Shown in pieces: positions 22,982 through 35,172 of a DNA stretch of 64,000 nucleotides. This DNA is from Trichuris trichiura (taxonomy: Eukaryota > Nematoda > Enoplea > Trichinellida > Trichuridae). The stretch's first letter is position 1. Each line of letters opens with the position of its first letter. The position numbers and the translations under genes are program-made. The notes beneath the pieces are model-generated. The model saw only the letters and a list, made by a program, of their open reading frames with translations. It was not told where the DNA came from and did not search any database. The DNA lies in assembly GCA_037903355.1 (NCBI GenBank), contig JBAJFE010000045.1, forward strand, positions 434,001-498,000, in the 5' to 3' direction.

Positions 22982-25900
22982 TTATTCAACTACCTGAATA
23001 CTTATGCGCTCCTACGAAATACTGCGTTATAACTCATTTGAATGCTTTTCAAAATGCAAAAATGCAAAATCGGTAACAAGAGCTAAGAAGGCTAATCTAT
23101 TCACTTTCTTTAAGCAGCTACGGACTTTCACAACATCCGCTGTCGTTTGCCTGAGCAGTTGGGCCCAACCGTAGGCAGTGGAATGGCGACATGTCTAAGT
23201 CAAGCGACGTTTCAATTTTTCTGCGAGCAACATGTGCGCAGTCTGCTGCGTAAAACCGGTTGTTCGTGGGGCAATTTGAAACAGGGTTATCACGACACAA
23301 GTTGCAGTCCTTTACCGCAATTCGTGTCTGCCTATAGGGCCACGTAAAGAAAAGCTAGGCGCGTACGAACGCGTACGAACGCGTAAAGGCGAACCGCCAA
23401 TGCACAACGAGCTAGTACGCATAAAATTCCAACCTTTGATACATCCGACGCTGTTCCAACATGCTCTTGACAAGAACATCGTGAGCACTCGTTGAGCAGC
23501 CTATAGACACGGTAGCAGCAAAGAGAATACCACCACCGTTTGTCCCCTTGGAAAACACGCAAAGGCGCGTATAAAGAGTACGAAGTCTTTTTCGGGCAAC
23601 TACATCAGTGAACTAAACGAAAATAAAGCTGAAGACGAAAAATGAAAAGGCAACAGTTGAAACGGCAAACGCGCGAGCGGGGAAACCGGATGGCAAACCG
23701 CGGCGGTGAAGCAGTTCCACTGGAAATCCACTTCTATTTATGCAAATGAAAAAAGGAGGAACTGTCGCCGGCAAAACTGTTCCAACGGAACAAATTATTC
23801 GTAGAAAAATTAACCGGTTGCCGGTGCGGCCAGCGGACGGACTTGCAACGAAGACAAAACGTGAACAGAGACACAGCAGACGAACCGCCGAAATTGAAAG
23901 GCCGGAATTTTGGCAAAATACGACCCGGTTGTCACGACGGAAAGAACTGCTGGGATGACTAACCTCGCCAGGGGCAAAAAGCCTTCAGTGCTGTTCCCAT
24001 TAAACGGCGGTCTTGCAATTTACCGTACCAACTGGTAAAACTGGCGCAGGCGAAATGAGTTTAATAAAGATTTAGGCTTCTTAATCAGACCAGTTGTTTA
24101 TGATGCACGGAAAGCGACTGCATGGACGGCTTCAGTGCGTCACTTCAACCTTTATACCATCGATGCCTTTCAGAGTACCAGTGTTTTCTTTAAAACATAA
24201 TGATTTCAGCATGCTTGAAAGTTCACCGTTATCCAAATCATGGTAAACCCGTGTGAGCATCATTGCAGTCGGTCTTTCACCGAGAAATAACGAATGAAAA
24301 GGGTGGATGGAACTACAGCAGACGTTAACAGCATTGACCAATGATCGCAGCACGACCTTTCAATGAGCAACAGTTAAACAACGTCCGTCCAGCCATTCCG
24401 ATCTGTTGGGAATCGAACAGGATCGACGAAAAGCAGCCTTTCGCAACCGGCTGTTAGCCGGGAGAAGTTTAAACAGGAATTGACGACGTTCGGTTCGAAA
24501 AAGGTTTGAATTATTAGTTAAATGCGGCTCTCTTTTTGACCCACTTAAGGTAATTTCGATAGAGACAAAGGAAAAGAGAAAGTGACAGTGAGTAAAGGTA
24601 AACTACCGCCGGAACAGCGCGCAGATTCATCCTCGCATAAGTCCGAGCAAAGTTCGCCTCGCAAAGGGAAATAATGACGAAAATAAGAAAACTAGTAAAC
24701 GCGTTTCTTCCTGATGTACAAATTGACCATACGCGGAATAGGGAGACTGTTCAAATTTGACAGCAAAAACGGGCTGGTGTTGGTTGACTGATTAAGCGAT
24801 CAAAGAATTGAAACGCAACTGGAAACTTCCAATTAACCAAATTCGTTTACATCAGCAGAGGATGCGGAGTGCACGCATGAAACTAGCAGTCTGGCCCCTT
24901 CGGTTACAAAAAGATGTCTCGACTAGCAAAGACAAGTCAAGCGAACTTACGCTTGAAGAAAAGACTACGCAATTCGCTTCTGATCAGAGACGCACCATTG
25001 GAAGTCGAGGTAGCTACACGGAGCGGTAAAGTATTACTGCTGCCAGGTAGGCGCCAAAAGCGGCAACTTCGTCGCCACAAGTAGACCACCCCGGAAGAAC
25101 GATCCTCGTAGCCATGCCAATTGTTCAATATGCGATGCATGTCATTTATTTTAATTCCATCCAATTCAATGGCCATTAAACTGACAATTGAAGGGATGCT
25201 GCGCGTTCAAACGCTTTCAGCTGTCGCGTTCATCCTCTAACTTTCGAAAGTCGCAACTCTCATTGTGTGCGTACCGAGATACCATTGCGCAAAAGTGAAA
25301 GTTTCGTCAACTGTTTCGCCTCTTGGGGCAGTTGCGATCGAACGATTAAAACCGAATGAGATAGGATACGTCTCTGTCAAGCGCGGGGCAAACCGCAACT
25401 AGAAGTAATCAGGCTGCCGAGTTTCCAGCAACGAAAGACTGCCGTGGTGACACGACTAGATGATGCCTAACGCCGGCAAAGACCAGTTACGCCTACGCAC
25501 TTTCTTTGCGATTTGCAACAGTGGTACACTTGAGATATGCGCAAAACTTGACGTCACATTTCGCTAACCATTTTTTCAACCGCCGCGAACAAACGACAAA
25601 AATCTTTTCAACGAAAGTGGATGAACCCCAAAGTTAGCCTGAATGCAACAGCAAACTTATAAGGAATACACTGGTGCTTTCGTTCGTTTCGAAATGTTCA
25701 AACGCGCTACCAGCATCTCAAATCGTATCGTTCATTCTACTTTTGCCAATTACATTGACTACTTACTGAACCTGAATTCATTTCATGCTGTAAATCAAAC
25801 GTCTCCGTTAAGTATCACGCTTACAAAGTCAATAAACAGTATAAATTACGGGAAATTTGTTGTGCTATTATCTTTGAACTAGGCTCAAGTTAGTAAGCAA

Positions 25901-27945
25901 ACCGCCAAACTATTTTTGGCGAAACCTTGTAGAGGCACTAAGAGACAAGAAAGTATTCCGACTTGAAGAAACCGTAACGGACGCTTTAAGCTTTCACGTA
26001 GGCACCAACAGAGTACGCCAGTGCGTAATCCGCCTCAGCGCGAAACGGCAAGACAACACTTACTGCTTTTAGTCGATCCGAAATCTTCCAAAGGCAAGTA
26101 TTCTTCCGTCCGAGAGTCTTTGTCTACTAAAACCATGATGGCACTAACGCTACCTAAGCTGGCTGCGCGGCCAAACAAGCATGCCAAGTAGACTGACTGT
26201 CCGTAGCTTCTCGAAGCGGAAAGGACTGGTATCCTAAACAAGCGATGTTACAAGCATTTTCGTGCATCACTGCTCCAAACGATAACTATAGGTATACACT
26301 TTCGGGCAGCGAACTGGCTGATTACAGCCAATAGTATCACAACGACAGCGCCATGTGTTCACAGACGGTAGTGATTACAGATGACGTGATCGCTTATTCA
26401 GAAGAGAAAAAACGGTGCGAGCATGCATACAGCATACTACGTCTAGCCCGATTCCGGTGTAATAAGTAACACGCATTAGTGCAGCAATAAGGCTTGACTG
26501 CAACATAGCAACTTAAATGGTAAAGTCGAAAACGGTGAAGAGTAAAAATTACTCTGTTTTAATCCGGCAAATCGAGAAGCAATGTTTCCAAACCGACTTC
26601 GTTGAACTGTGCGGAAAAGAGATGACTAAAGCTAGACGAGCGCCTATACGAGCAACAAAGAAGGGACAACGCCCTAAGCGTACAAGCCAAATACGCTTTG
26701 AAGCGTATCAAAAGGAAAATACTACGCGCTGATATAGTTGCAGTCTAAATGATAGCTGTTTAATTGATAAAATAACAAGTAAAACTTCTATGCACAACAT
26801 CGAACGGTGCGTCGGAAGAACGAAACCGCTGCTGCCTGCGGTTAAACGGTAAACAATATTGTTAACAGAGCAGACGTCGTAGAAAATTTTTTGGTTGTCT
26901 CCCAAAGGAAAACGTTCGCGCCTTATCCATTGTACGAAACAGGGATCATCAATATTTGCGCTTCTATCAGTCGTAAATAACCGGTTAACTACTCCAGTAA
27001 AAGTTGTGACGTATTCAAAACTGCGCAAACTAAGGCTGCTGAAGCCATACTTTTCGAAGGCTTAAATGTGGTGAAATTCTACAAAGGGGTCCTTGCTATT
27101 GAACAGAAAGTCACAGTTGTAACAAGTCATAGCCTTTAAAGCACTACATTGCAAGCACTAACACGTCAAAGAGCCGAGGTACAGTAGCTCTGCCTTAATC
27201 ATTGCACGATTATGCCAAGTCAAAATTCATAACTAAATAGCATATATCTAATAAATAAGCATTTAAACAAGGTAAATGAGATCATCCCAGAAAAAGTAGT
27301 TAAACTGTCATTGTTAACTGTGCTCAGGATATTCTGCGAGATAATACTGTCTCAATGAGCCGTCGTATAACGAACGATTAGCAGTGCGACTAAAAGAAAG
27401 CCAGTAATTCAACACGACAAAATGAATTCTTTTATTCAAAAATGTTTTTCCATTACACGAGTTGGAAACCGTACGAAATGAAACTAGTATTATTTTAGTA
27501 AATAAGTCAGTTGAACTAAAAATATGAAAACTTGTGCAGACCGTTCTCTGCAAGCTGTTAATAATAAAACAACAAGTACATTAAAGGTTAGCGATTGGAT
27601 TTTTGACAATGGTTACTCGCAAGGTTCGTTGAATTTCTGAGATCTATGGTTCGTACGTTAATACAACAATAACTCGTAGCTTTGTTTTCACCCGTTTCCA
27701 ATGTTTAAATTGGACTAATCAACTTCCTTTGGATTATGAGCAACCATATATCATGAACGTTTACTGCGGCATATTTCTCTTCTTTCGCTGACTTGGGCAT
27801 CAGCTACGTATTCTCACACAGTGAGAGGCCTACATTGTTTAAAATTTTACTTTAACGACTTCTAGCCTCATAGCAGCTTTTATGTTTTCTACAACTCAGA
27901 AACAACGTTATTTCTGCTTGCCTGAGAAGATAATAAAAATTGAAA
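22982..27945. other. Gene-poor stretch upstream of the CTDSP gene
   Basis: Nearly 5 kb holds only short open frames with no recognised domain. The + strand is visibly richer in A than T over much of 23.3-26.7 kb, so the minus strand is T-rich, as the sense strands of introns often are. It may be the first intron or promoter region of the minus-strand CTDSP gene, but I see no 5' exon to prove it. Confidence 0.35.
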
Positions 27946-28105
27946 GTCTCGGAAAAATCTGTATCCGTCTTCAGTGACGCGGTGGAAAGGTAAGCTATGG
28001 TAATAATGTCCGTTAGTATTAAATAGACAACTTAATACCTGTCCGGCATTCCTATTTGCCAATGCCTTTCCACCTTACTGCTGAAGACGGAAATAGGGTT
28101 TTCCT
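27946..28105. repeat. Hairpin element (about 160 bp)
   Basis: CCGTCTTCAGTGACGCGGTG GAAAGG on the left is mirrored by CCTTTCC ACCTTACTGCTGAAGACGG on the right, with a few mismatches. The outer GGAAAA / TTTTCC words also pair. No coding capacity. Confidence 0.8.
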
Positions 28106-29230
28106 AAAGCTTTAATTTCTGTTTCGTTGCTCGGCAATGGGGAATAAAGCCTTTCCCGCGTTTTAACAAAGCATACCAGCTTAAATGTAGACCAAACTAA
28201 AAGATAGAAAACATGCTTAAGGGCATTTTAATGGAAATGAAGTCCGCTAACAACTTTTCATGACAATTTTCGGTTGCGTTCTATTTTTGAAAGCAGCCAA
28301 CTTTACCGGCCATCTTCATATTGTTCACTTGGTCAGCATTCTTGTTGAAGCGATACGGTGTTATGCAAATACACTTTTACTACAGTTGCAGCACTTATTT
28401 CGCCATGTCTTCTCGCAATGGTTTCATAAGCATTCTTTATCTGGGAAGTTGAAATAAGAAACCGTTCAAAAATATCTTCGGAAAAATGTCGATGCTGTCA
28501 ATCTCAGAATTTTCAAATGCCATCCCTAGCACATAACTGAAACGCTGTCGAGCCAATCTTCTTTAAATAATAACATAATAACCGCTGCAGAAACGAATAT
28601 CTTTGGTAAAGAGCCAGCTGTAACATACAACGCGTAAGACGCAGTAAAATGCCATATGCAGAAATGGTCTTATTGCAGCTAAAGTTTGTCATTGATAACA
28701 TGGCTTTGCGCTGAGCAAACATTAATGAACCTTTCGTCAGAGGTATCCAACCGACCCCAATGAAATGCGTGCCAAAAACGTCAGACTTACTGCACAACAA
28801 AAGTTGTTATTCCACCATTCCAGTGCTTAACGCTTTTCGTAGAGTTTATTCGATTACTAGCAATTTAGAAAGCGCGATTAATTGCTAATAGTAAAATTTC
28901 TTTTAAAAATGTTCAGTTAAACGTCTACTGAGAAACTTGAAACGGGCATGACTTGTTGGCAAACTTAGTTTTTTGTTTCTCTTTCAAATCTTTGGTCGCT
29001 CGACCCCGCGTTTCACTTCTACTACAAGCAACTGGTCTCCTTTAGCCTAGTAAAAACAAGCGCAACTTTTATCCGGAAATAATGACGGCTTTTCCGGAAA
29101 AGCCTGCAAATCACGTTTCCTGCAGAATGGTGGTACAGTAAGGTTTTAACTTGTCGCTACTTGCAGGGTGAGTAATAATGAATTTGGTTGAGGGTCATGT
29201 CGGTTACGCATCACCCTTTCGTGCTGTAAT
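28106..29230. other. Intergenic, no feature seen
   Basis: No recognised exon, RNA or repeat. Confidence 0.4.
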
Positions 29231-29234
29231 TTTG

Positions 29235-29330
29235 CTGGCCATCCTGTTCTGTCTTTTCTTAAGCGTAAGCGTAAAGGCAAGGCATGCATTTTGGTTTAGG
29301 CTTACGTAAGGACAGAACAAGATAGTTGGC
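29235..29330. repeat. TTAGGC-family hairpin
   Basis: GGCCATCCTGTTCTGTCTTT followed by CTTAAGCGTAAGCG is mirrored by TTTAGGCTTACGTAAGGACA GAACAAGAT. The flanks are the same TGGCCATCCTGTTCTG / CAGAACAGGATGGCC words as in the other copies. A second half-copy (GGCAGAACAAAATGGCC) follows at about 29346. Confidence 0.8.
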
Positions 29331-30386
29331 ATGCTCGCCAATAGAGGCAGAACAAAATGGCCGCGTAATTAATAAAAAAGAACTTGCATTTCTGAAACGG
29401 TGAAACAAATATTGTACAAGATGCGTAGCCGAAGTTAGGCACATCAAAACAGAACCCTCATTTTGTTCGCGCATATAGAAATGATATGCAACAGATTTAA
29501 AAGATGGCTGGATGAAAGTATGCAGCTCAGCTGTTAATCAACAGGAAATGGCCTAAGAAAAAAACTAGGCGATTGCATTTTTTTAGCAAGTTAATGCAGA
29601 GATATTTTCCTTTAATGAGTAGTAGGATCAAATTATTCTGAAAATACTTCCTCGACTGAAAGACATTACGTCATGTATTGATAAGCAAGAAACCAAAATT
29701 CAAAATTAACCACATTCAGCTCAGAGCAACAGATGTGTCAATATTGTGCGCTATCCGTTGCAGTTACGTACTAAAAAAGGAGCAACCTTTTACTAGAAGT
29801 TCTGCATTAAAGGATGCTTTCTCTTTGAGGAAAAGCTGCAGACCGACGAGGCGAATTAACATTAGCTGATTTCTAAAAATGAAACAATGCTGTTATGTTT
29901 TTGATCAGGCAAGATAGCGTAAATAACTACCTTTAGCAAAGAGATAAAGATGTGCGGCATGTATACTCATTGTATGCCATTTCCTCTCTTTGGTAATTTT
30001 TTGTCAACTGCGCCGACTAGCTTGAAAAGGAAGCTCTGAATCAGAACAAAGGTGGTTTTATGAAATAGCAAAGCAAACTTAGCAGGAGGACTCTTTGCTG
30101 CTCGCAGTAAAAGTGGGAAAGTAAACATGCAGATTCAATATCTTCACCGTAGCACGAATTTCCTGGTGGACTAATTCATTCTGCCACAGTGGTTCGATTT
30201 TGCTCTGTATCGTCTTCGATTCCGGAGTGGGCAGCTAATGCATGTTCTTAGAAATGACGACTTCGAGGATTACTACAAATGCAAGCATACTCTCATTTGA
30301 GATAATTCATTCTTTGTAAAAAAACATAATCGCGCTGATATTAGTCAAATTGCGTAACTTAAACTAGCAAATAGCATTTGTATAAC
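29331..30386. other. Intergenic, no gene recognised
   Basis: Only short open frames without family resemblance. Confidence 0.4.
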
Positions 30387-30388
30387 TA

Positions 30389-30626
30389 CAGTGGAACCTC
30401 CAAAGTTGACCACCTTTATATGGCGACCACCTTTTAAGTTGATCGAATTTTGACCAGTTGCTTGGTCCGCGCGTTAATATGCGCAAGGACAACCCCTATA
30501 CGTTGACCACCTCCGTAAGCGGGAAGTTCACCGCTTTAGCCATGACGTGGTATATGGATGCAATGCTAGTTTGCTCTCTGTAAGCTGACCAGTCTGTAGG
30601 GCGGTCACCTTGCTGAGATTCGACTG
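30389..30626. mobile_element. pogo/Tigger-type MITE with TA target duplication, 238 bp
   Basis: The element starts CAGTGGAACCTCC...TTGACCACC and ends GGTCACC...GAGATTCGACTG. The two ends are imperfect inverted repeats, and TA flanks both sides (30387-30388 and 30627-30628). The CAGT-GAACCTC terminus and TA duplication are typical of pogo/Tigger non-autonomous elements. No coding capacity. A (GA)n microsatellite follows at 30641-30660. Confidence 0.85.
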
Positions 30627-30660
30627 TAGTTATCCATAAAGACAGAGAGAGAGAGAGAGA

Positions 30661-32050
30661 GCAGTGCTTGTATGTTTCCTTATTATTATGCATGGGAAGA
30701 AATTCAAGGGAGCACTGGCATCAGCCAGGGTGGCGAGAGGATACCGCCCATAACAGTCAGGCTGGAAAAAATTAGAACGCATACCGCTCGACCAGGAACA
30801 TGACTGCATTTCTGGAGGAAACAGCAGCAGGAACCCTCAATTTCCCCGTTTTCCTGCCAATTCTTTTTTGGTGGTCAGTGGCAGTATCAGCGAATCAGCT
30901 CACTGAATCCAGCCAATCAGGTTGCGGATTCGGTGATTGCAACCCTCAGGTTGGGAAACGTCCGCGTCTAGCATACAGTCAGTTACTGCTGATCTTCGTC
31001 AGAAAAGAAAGAAATTCAAGTTGTTTTGGCCTCCATCGTCCAACAATTCATTTTTTTTCAAGGTTTCCAAAATTGTTTAAAACCACTGTCTATTCCTCCT
31101 AAGGCCTTGGCAAGTCATGGCTTTGTAGAGACGCTTTCCTCAAAAAAATTTTACTTTTGTTAATCATTTTGTTGCCACGTTTGTTGTCCCGCTAGTTTCA
31201 TCTTGTTATTCCAGTATGGAAGAGACAGCCAGTGGGATCTTCACAGTGGTTTTTATGGTTTTTGTAACTCATAGAATTTGTAATGCACTCTCCAGTTGGC
31301 CAAGTACAAAACCTGAATACAGAAAAAACAAGCCAGGATCATGATTAATCTGCAAGCTAATACAGCACTAGAGAAATGGAACAGTGCTTGACAGAGTCCA
31401 ACATGACCAAGCGGCAGTATAAAGCTACAGGAACGCTGAAAAGCGACAGGGGACATGCTGCGAGAATGAAAGGCCGTCCACAATGCAATGATACAGTTAA
31501 AATCAAAGCGCTACCGGTCAGCGCCTCAGTTCTCATGGACACTGCAATGTTAATTCCATGTCTGTATGAATAAACTGACATTTCAGAAATGTATTACTCA
31601 TAAATGTTCGATCTCAGTAGTAGTAGAGACGCTGGAAAGAAGCAAAGTTTTATCAGTCACTAGTTATGGACCAACTTTACATCTTGATTACAAATCTACT
31701 GAACAACTTAAATGTCAGTCAGGCAGTACCGCGTTAAAGGCATTAAACCATAACTTACAAAATTAGTAAGCGGATTGTTAAATGTGACAGACGACGATAT
31801 CATTATCGCCTATAAAAATGCAACTCAAAGGTGGTAAAGCGAAACATTTAATTCATACCTTATCATTAATCATGTGAGCAGAAGTGCACGGGACGACGTA
31901 ACACAAAATGTGCATAACATACTAACATTAATTTCAGCCAATTAATATAGCTTCGGGTACGCAATAATTGTTATACGTTTTAGCCAAGCATTTATGAGGA
32001 CGAAAAAATAAAAATAACAAAATGAAGAGTAAAACGGCAGCATTTTGTTT
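30661..32050. other. Intergenic, no gene recognised
   Basis: Open frames such as 30800-31102 contain no recognised domain. Confidence 0.35.
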
Positions 32051-32055
32051 CTCCT

Positions 32056-32933
32056 GGCAGTGGGAATCGATGTGGGAATTTATTGCATATAGCATCTTCC
32101 GCCGCGCATATACGCATGTCCCGCGCTTTACGGATGCTCACTTTCACGAACAAGCCCACTTTGTACCTACTTTCGCTTTATGAATGAATTTTGTGGGCGT
32201 TTTTTTCGCTTTACGAAGAAATACGACGGAACAGTAGCAGGCTTTTATGGTTTCTGCCGTTTCCCTACCTTCGCGTAGCAGCCAGTCAGTGCCCTTTTGG
32301 TCGAGTTCATCAAGTGTCTTGCCGTGCTGCTGAGAGACGAACGAAAAGTGCTGGTAGCAAGTTTCCATACTTAGAGCTTGTTTAAGTAATTTCTACGCTT
32401 TTCTTCGAACTATTTCTTCATTCTTGTGGCAAACAAACCAAGGTATAAGATGTTAATCTGTTCTTCCGAGAGTCGTCTTCTACCTCAACGGCAGCATCCG
32501 AGCAAGCGCGGTAATCATCCACCGGAGAGGCAGACATGTAGACAGGGCAATAATGCCTCCATCAGGTCGAGTCATACGATTTTGCGACTCTTCCCGCCAG
32601 TGATTCCGTCGCGGTTTCATCATTCCACCGGCATCCGTAATTTCAAACTATAATAATGAAAATAGACCTTGCGTAAATTGTTTTTACCTAAAATGCATTT
32701 TTTTCACTCATGCCATCACTATTTGTAGAGCCCATTCATTATTGCTGCGCATGTTTGCTTGCGTTTTACCACCTGTTAGTAAGCTCTGGCAGACGTTTTA
32801 CCGGAGATCTATTGCGCTAAAAACGACTTTTAATGTTGAATAATAGCGATCACTTTTCGACTTACGAATGTTCGCTTTACGAGCAAATCTTCCGGTCCCA
32901 TCAGCTCTCATTAACTTGGGAACACCTGTACTG
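32056..32933. mobile_element. Probable Tigger-like remnant
   Basis: The 3' side reads CGACTTACGAATGTTCGCTT, then ATTAACTTGGGAACACCTGTACTG. This is the style of terminal region seen in pogo/Tigger elements with their CAGT termini. A CAGTGGGAATC word at 32056 could be the other end. The interior has no intact transposase. The call rests on pattern resemblance and the boundaries are uncertain. Confidence 0.45.
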
Positions 32934-34690
32934 TCTTCAGCAGCAGTCAAAATCTACCAAACCTGTTAGCGTATAATACAAGGTTGTATAGCCTAGAAAA
33001 CTTTTTATTCATCAGGTTCATCATAATAGAGCAATTGCGATAAGCCAACGGGTTGGAGTGCTTTATCCATTTGACTCGATGAAATGCCGAAGCATTTGTG
33101 TACGCGTTCGCTGCTTAAAAAACTAGAGGGCGCTGTTGGCAAACTTTAGCCTTTGGAATAGAACGCTAATTCTTTGCTTTCGCATCGCCATGCTTCATGA
33201 TTTCAAACATACCTTCGATGCGTTTAACCGCATTGAAGTTTCTGATCGCGAAGAGATATGTTAGGCAGGTGTTGCTGAACTCCTCCTACCTAATAATTCT
33301 TTGATAGTTTTGACATCATCAGTTCGAGCATATGAAATTTTGATCGGCCGGTTTTCATCTGCAGACGCTTTGACCTTTGTTTCTTTCGTTCAAAACTTTT
33401 TCAATAAATTTAACAAGTGCACAACCATATTAGCCGAAAATGCATTTTTGTTTCCAATTTTCTTTGATATCAGACATACAAGGCAATCCCTATTCAGTTC
33501 ATGCCAATCAATCCATTCAGATAAACTCCCCATTGTTAGAGCTGTTCATCTGCCGTAGGAAAACATGTAAATTTACCGCTTTTCAGTCTCCGCCGGTGTT
33601 ACGTGAAAGTTCGTCATCACGTTGGATATTGCTTATGTTTGGCCAGCTTTTGCGGGCGCAAAATATTGTTGTCCTTCAGCACAAGCCACAAAAACCTGTT
33701 TGCTAATAAACTGCATGCCCCCTTGCGAATTGATCACTCCGTGTATAACTGCAGCGCGCTTTTCTAATAATCGAAGAAACCGTCCACTTTGTCAGCAATG
33801 TGTTCGTGTGACAAACAGATTTTAGGGCTTTACTGTGTTGATCCGAGTTCCTTTGTAAGAGACAAAGTCGGATTCAAGTTAGAATATATCGAGAACGCGA
33901 GAAGAGCCATTAATTCTACAGCAGTTAGGAGATACGACGTGACAAAGAACGGAAGAAACGCGATGAGAAGGTTATGGAAAAATGTGCAATGCACTCATGT
34001 TCATTCATGGAAGCGTTTGCCAATTGCGCCGGTTTGGCTACAGCTGCGAAACGATGCCACCAGATAGAGACAGCCCAATACAAATAGAATAGCTCCATAG
34101 TCACAAGAGGTGACATAACAGCTGAGATGACAAAGTGGAGTTGCTCAAAGCGTTATTTGTCCAATGGCATTAGCGTGACAACTAGATGGTGCTTTCACTT
34201 AATGAGGAGTGAAAACCTAATTATACGGCAGAAAATAAAAACAGCGCAGAAAAAAGCTCATTTCTTTAAAGGACAAACTGGTTGACATCTAGCCCTCCCA
34301 TAAAACTGTTCGGCATGCGTTTGGACGATAAGTATTAGCGTAATTACGCAGGTGGCAATGAATGAGTTTCACAAGGCCGAGTGGCATGCATAGGTCAAAA
34401 CTGCATTTTGCAAAAAAACTAAAACTCCATTCCGTCTCATAGTGTTGTATGAGGCTGTTCTTTGCTATGAGAGCGCAGCATCAGTTTGTTCTGCTTGTTA
34501 ACGAAAACAAGGCAGAGATACCGATTTATGTCGACATAGGAATAAAGCTGTTAATTCTGAAGGAGTTAAACTCATAGTGATTAACAGGAGAAGGTGTTAT
34601 GAAGAAATGAGCTTTAAGCCAACGTTGCCTTATTCAGAAGACACAACGAAACGAGAGCCACAGGTGAACTTTAGGCGAAAAGATGACTAA
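32934..34690. other. Intergenic, no gene recognised
   Basis: Short open frames only. The segment 34440-34690 precedes the pogo transposase remnant and may hold its eroded N-terminal part. Confidence 0.35.
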
Positions 34691-34699
34691 ATTATAGGT

Positions 34700-35172
34700 T
34701 CTCTGCCAGTGTGTTTACCCGTTTCCATAAAAACGGTGCTGCTGAAGATATGATGGTGTGGATTAATCATGCCTGCAGAGAACGGATCAGACGTTGTAAT
34801 TATGTAAGTTTCCTAGTTTGGGATTCGTTCCATGGTTATCCAAGAAAAAATAAGTTTTATTTAAAACAGTACTGCATAGAAACAGCTGTGATACCTGGCG
34901 AGCTTACATCATTCTTACAGCTGCTAGTCGTCAGCCTGAACAAACTATGTAAAGACTACGTGAATGAAAAACGTAACAATTGGATGGTCAGGTCTTGCAC
35001 AGCTGATGGATCCATGCCAACACAATTTTTAGAAGAACGGTATCACTTCATTATCACTGCGTGCAATAAAAGAAAAGAGTGCACTGTAACGAAGTCATAT
35101 GAGAAAAGTTCAATGTGTAACATATTGGATGCCACAGAAGGCGAAGAACTTCGTCGCAATGATCAACATTAG
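34700..35172 (+). pseudogene. pogo/Tigger-type DDE transposase fragment
   Basis: The frame encodes the second half of a DDE_1 (CENP-B/pogo) catalytic core. VWINHACRER is followed by SFLVWDSFHGYPRK (second catalytic Asp in the VWDSF motif), then AVIPGELTSFLQLLVVSLNK, equivalent to the usual VIPGGLTSLLQPLDVSINK. It starts without an ATG (GTG at 34711). The helix-turn-helix DNA-binding domains and first catalytic Asp are missing. The usual QPLD motif reads QLLV, so the third catalytic position is lost. Dead copy. Confidence 0.85.

Noticed and set aside
30641..30660. (GA)n run
   Set aside because: Ordinary microsatellite next to the pogo-type MITE, with no further structure.
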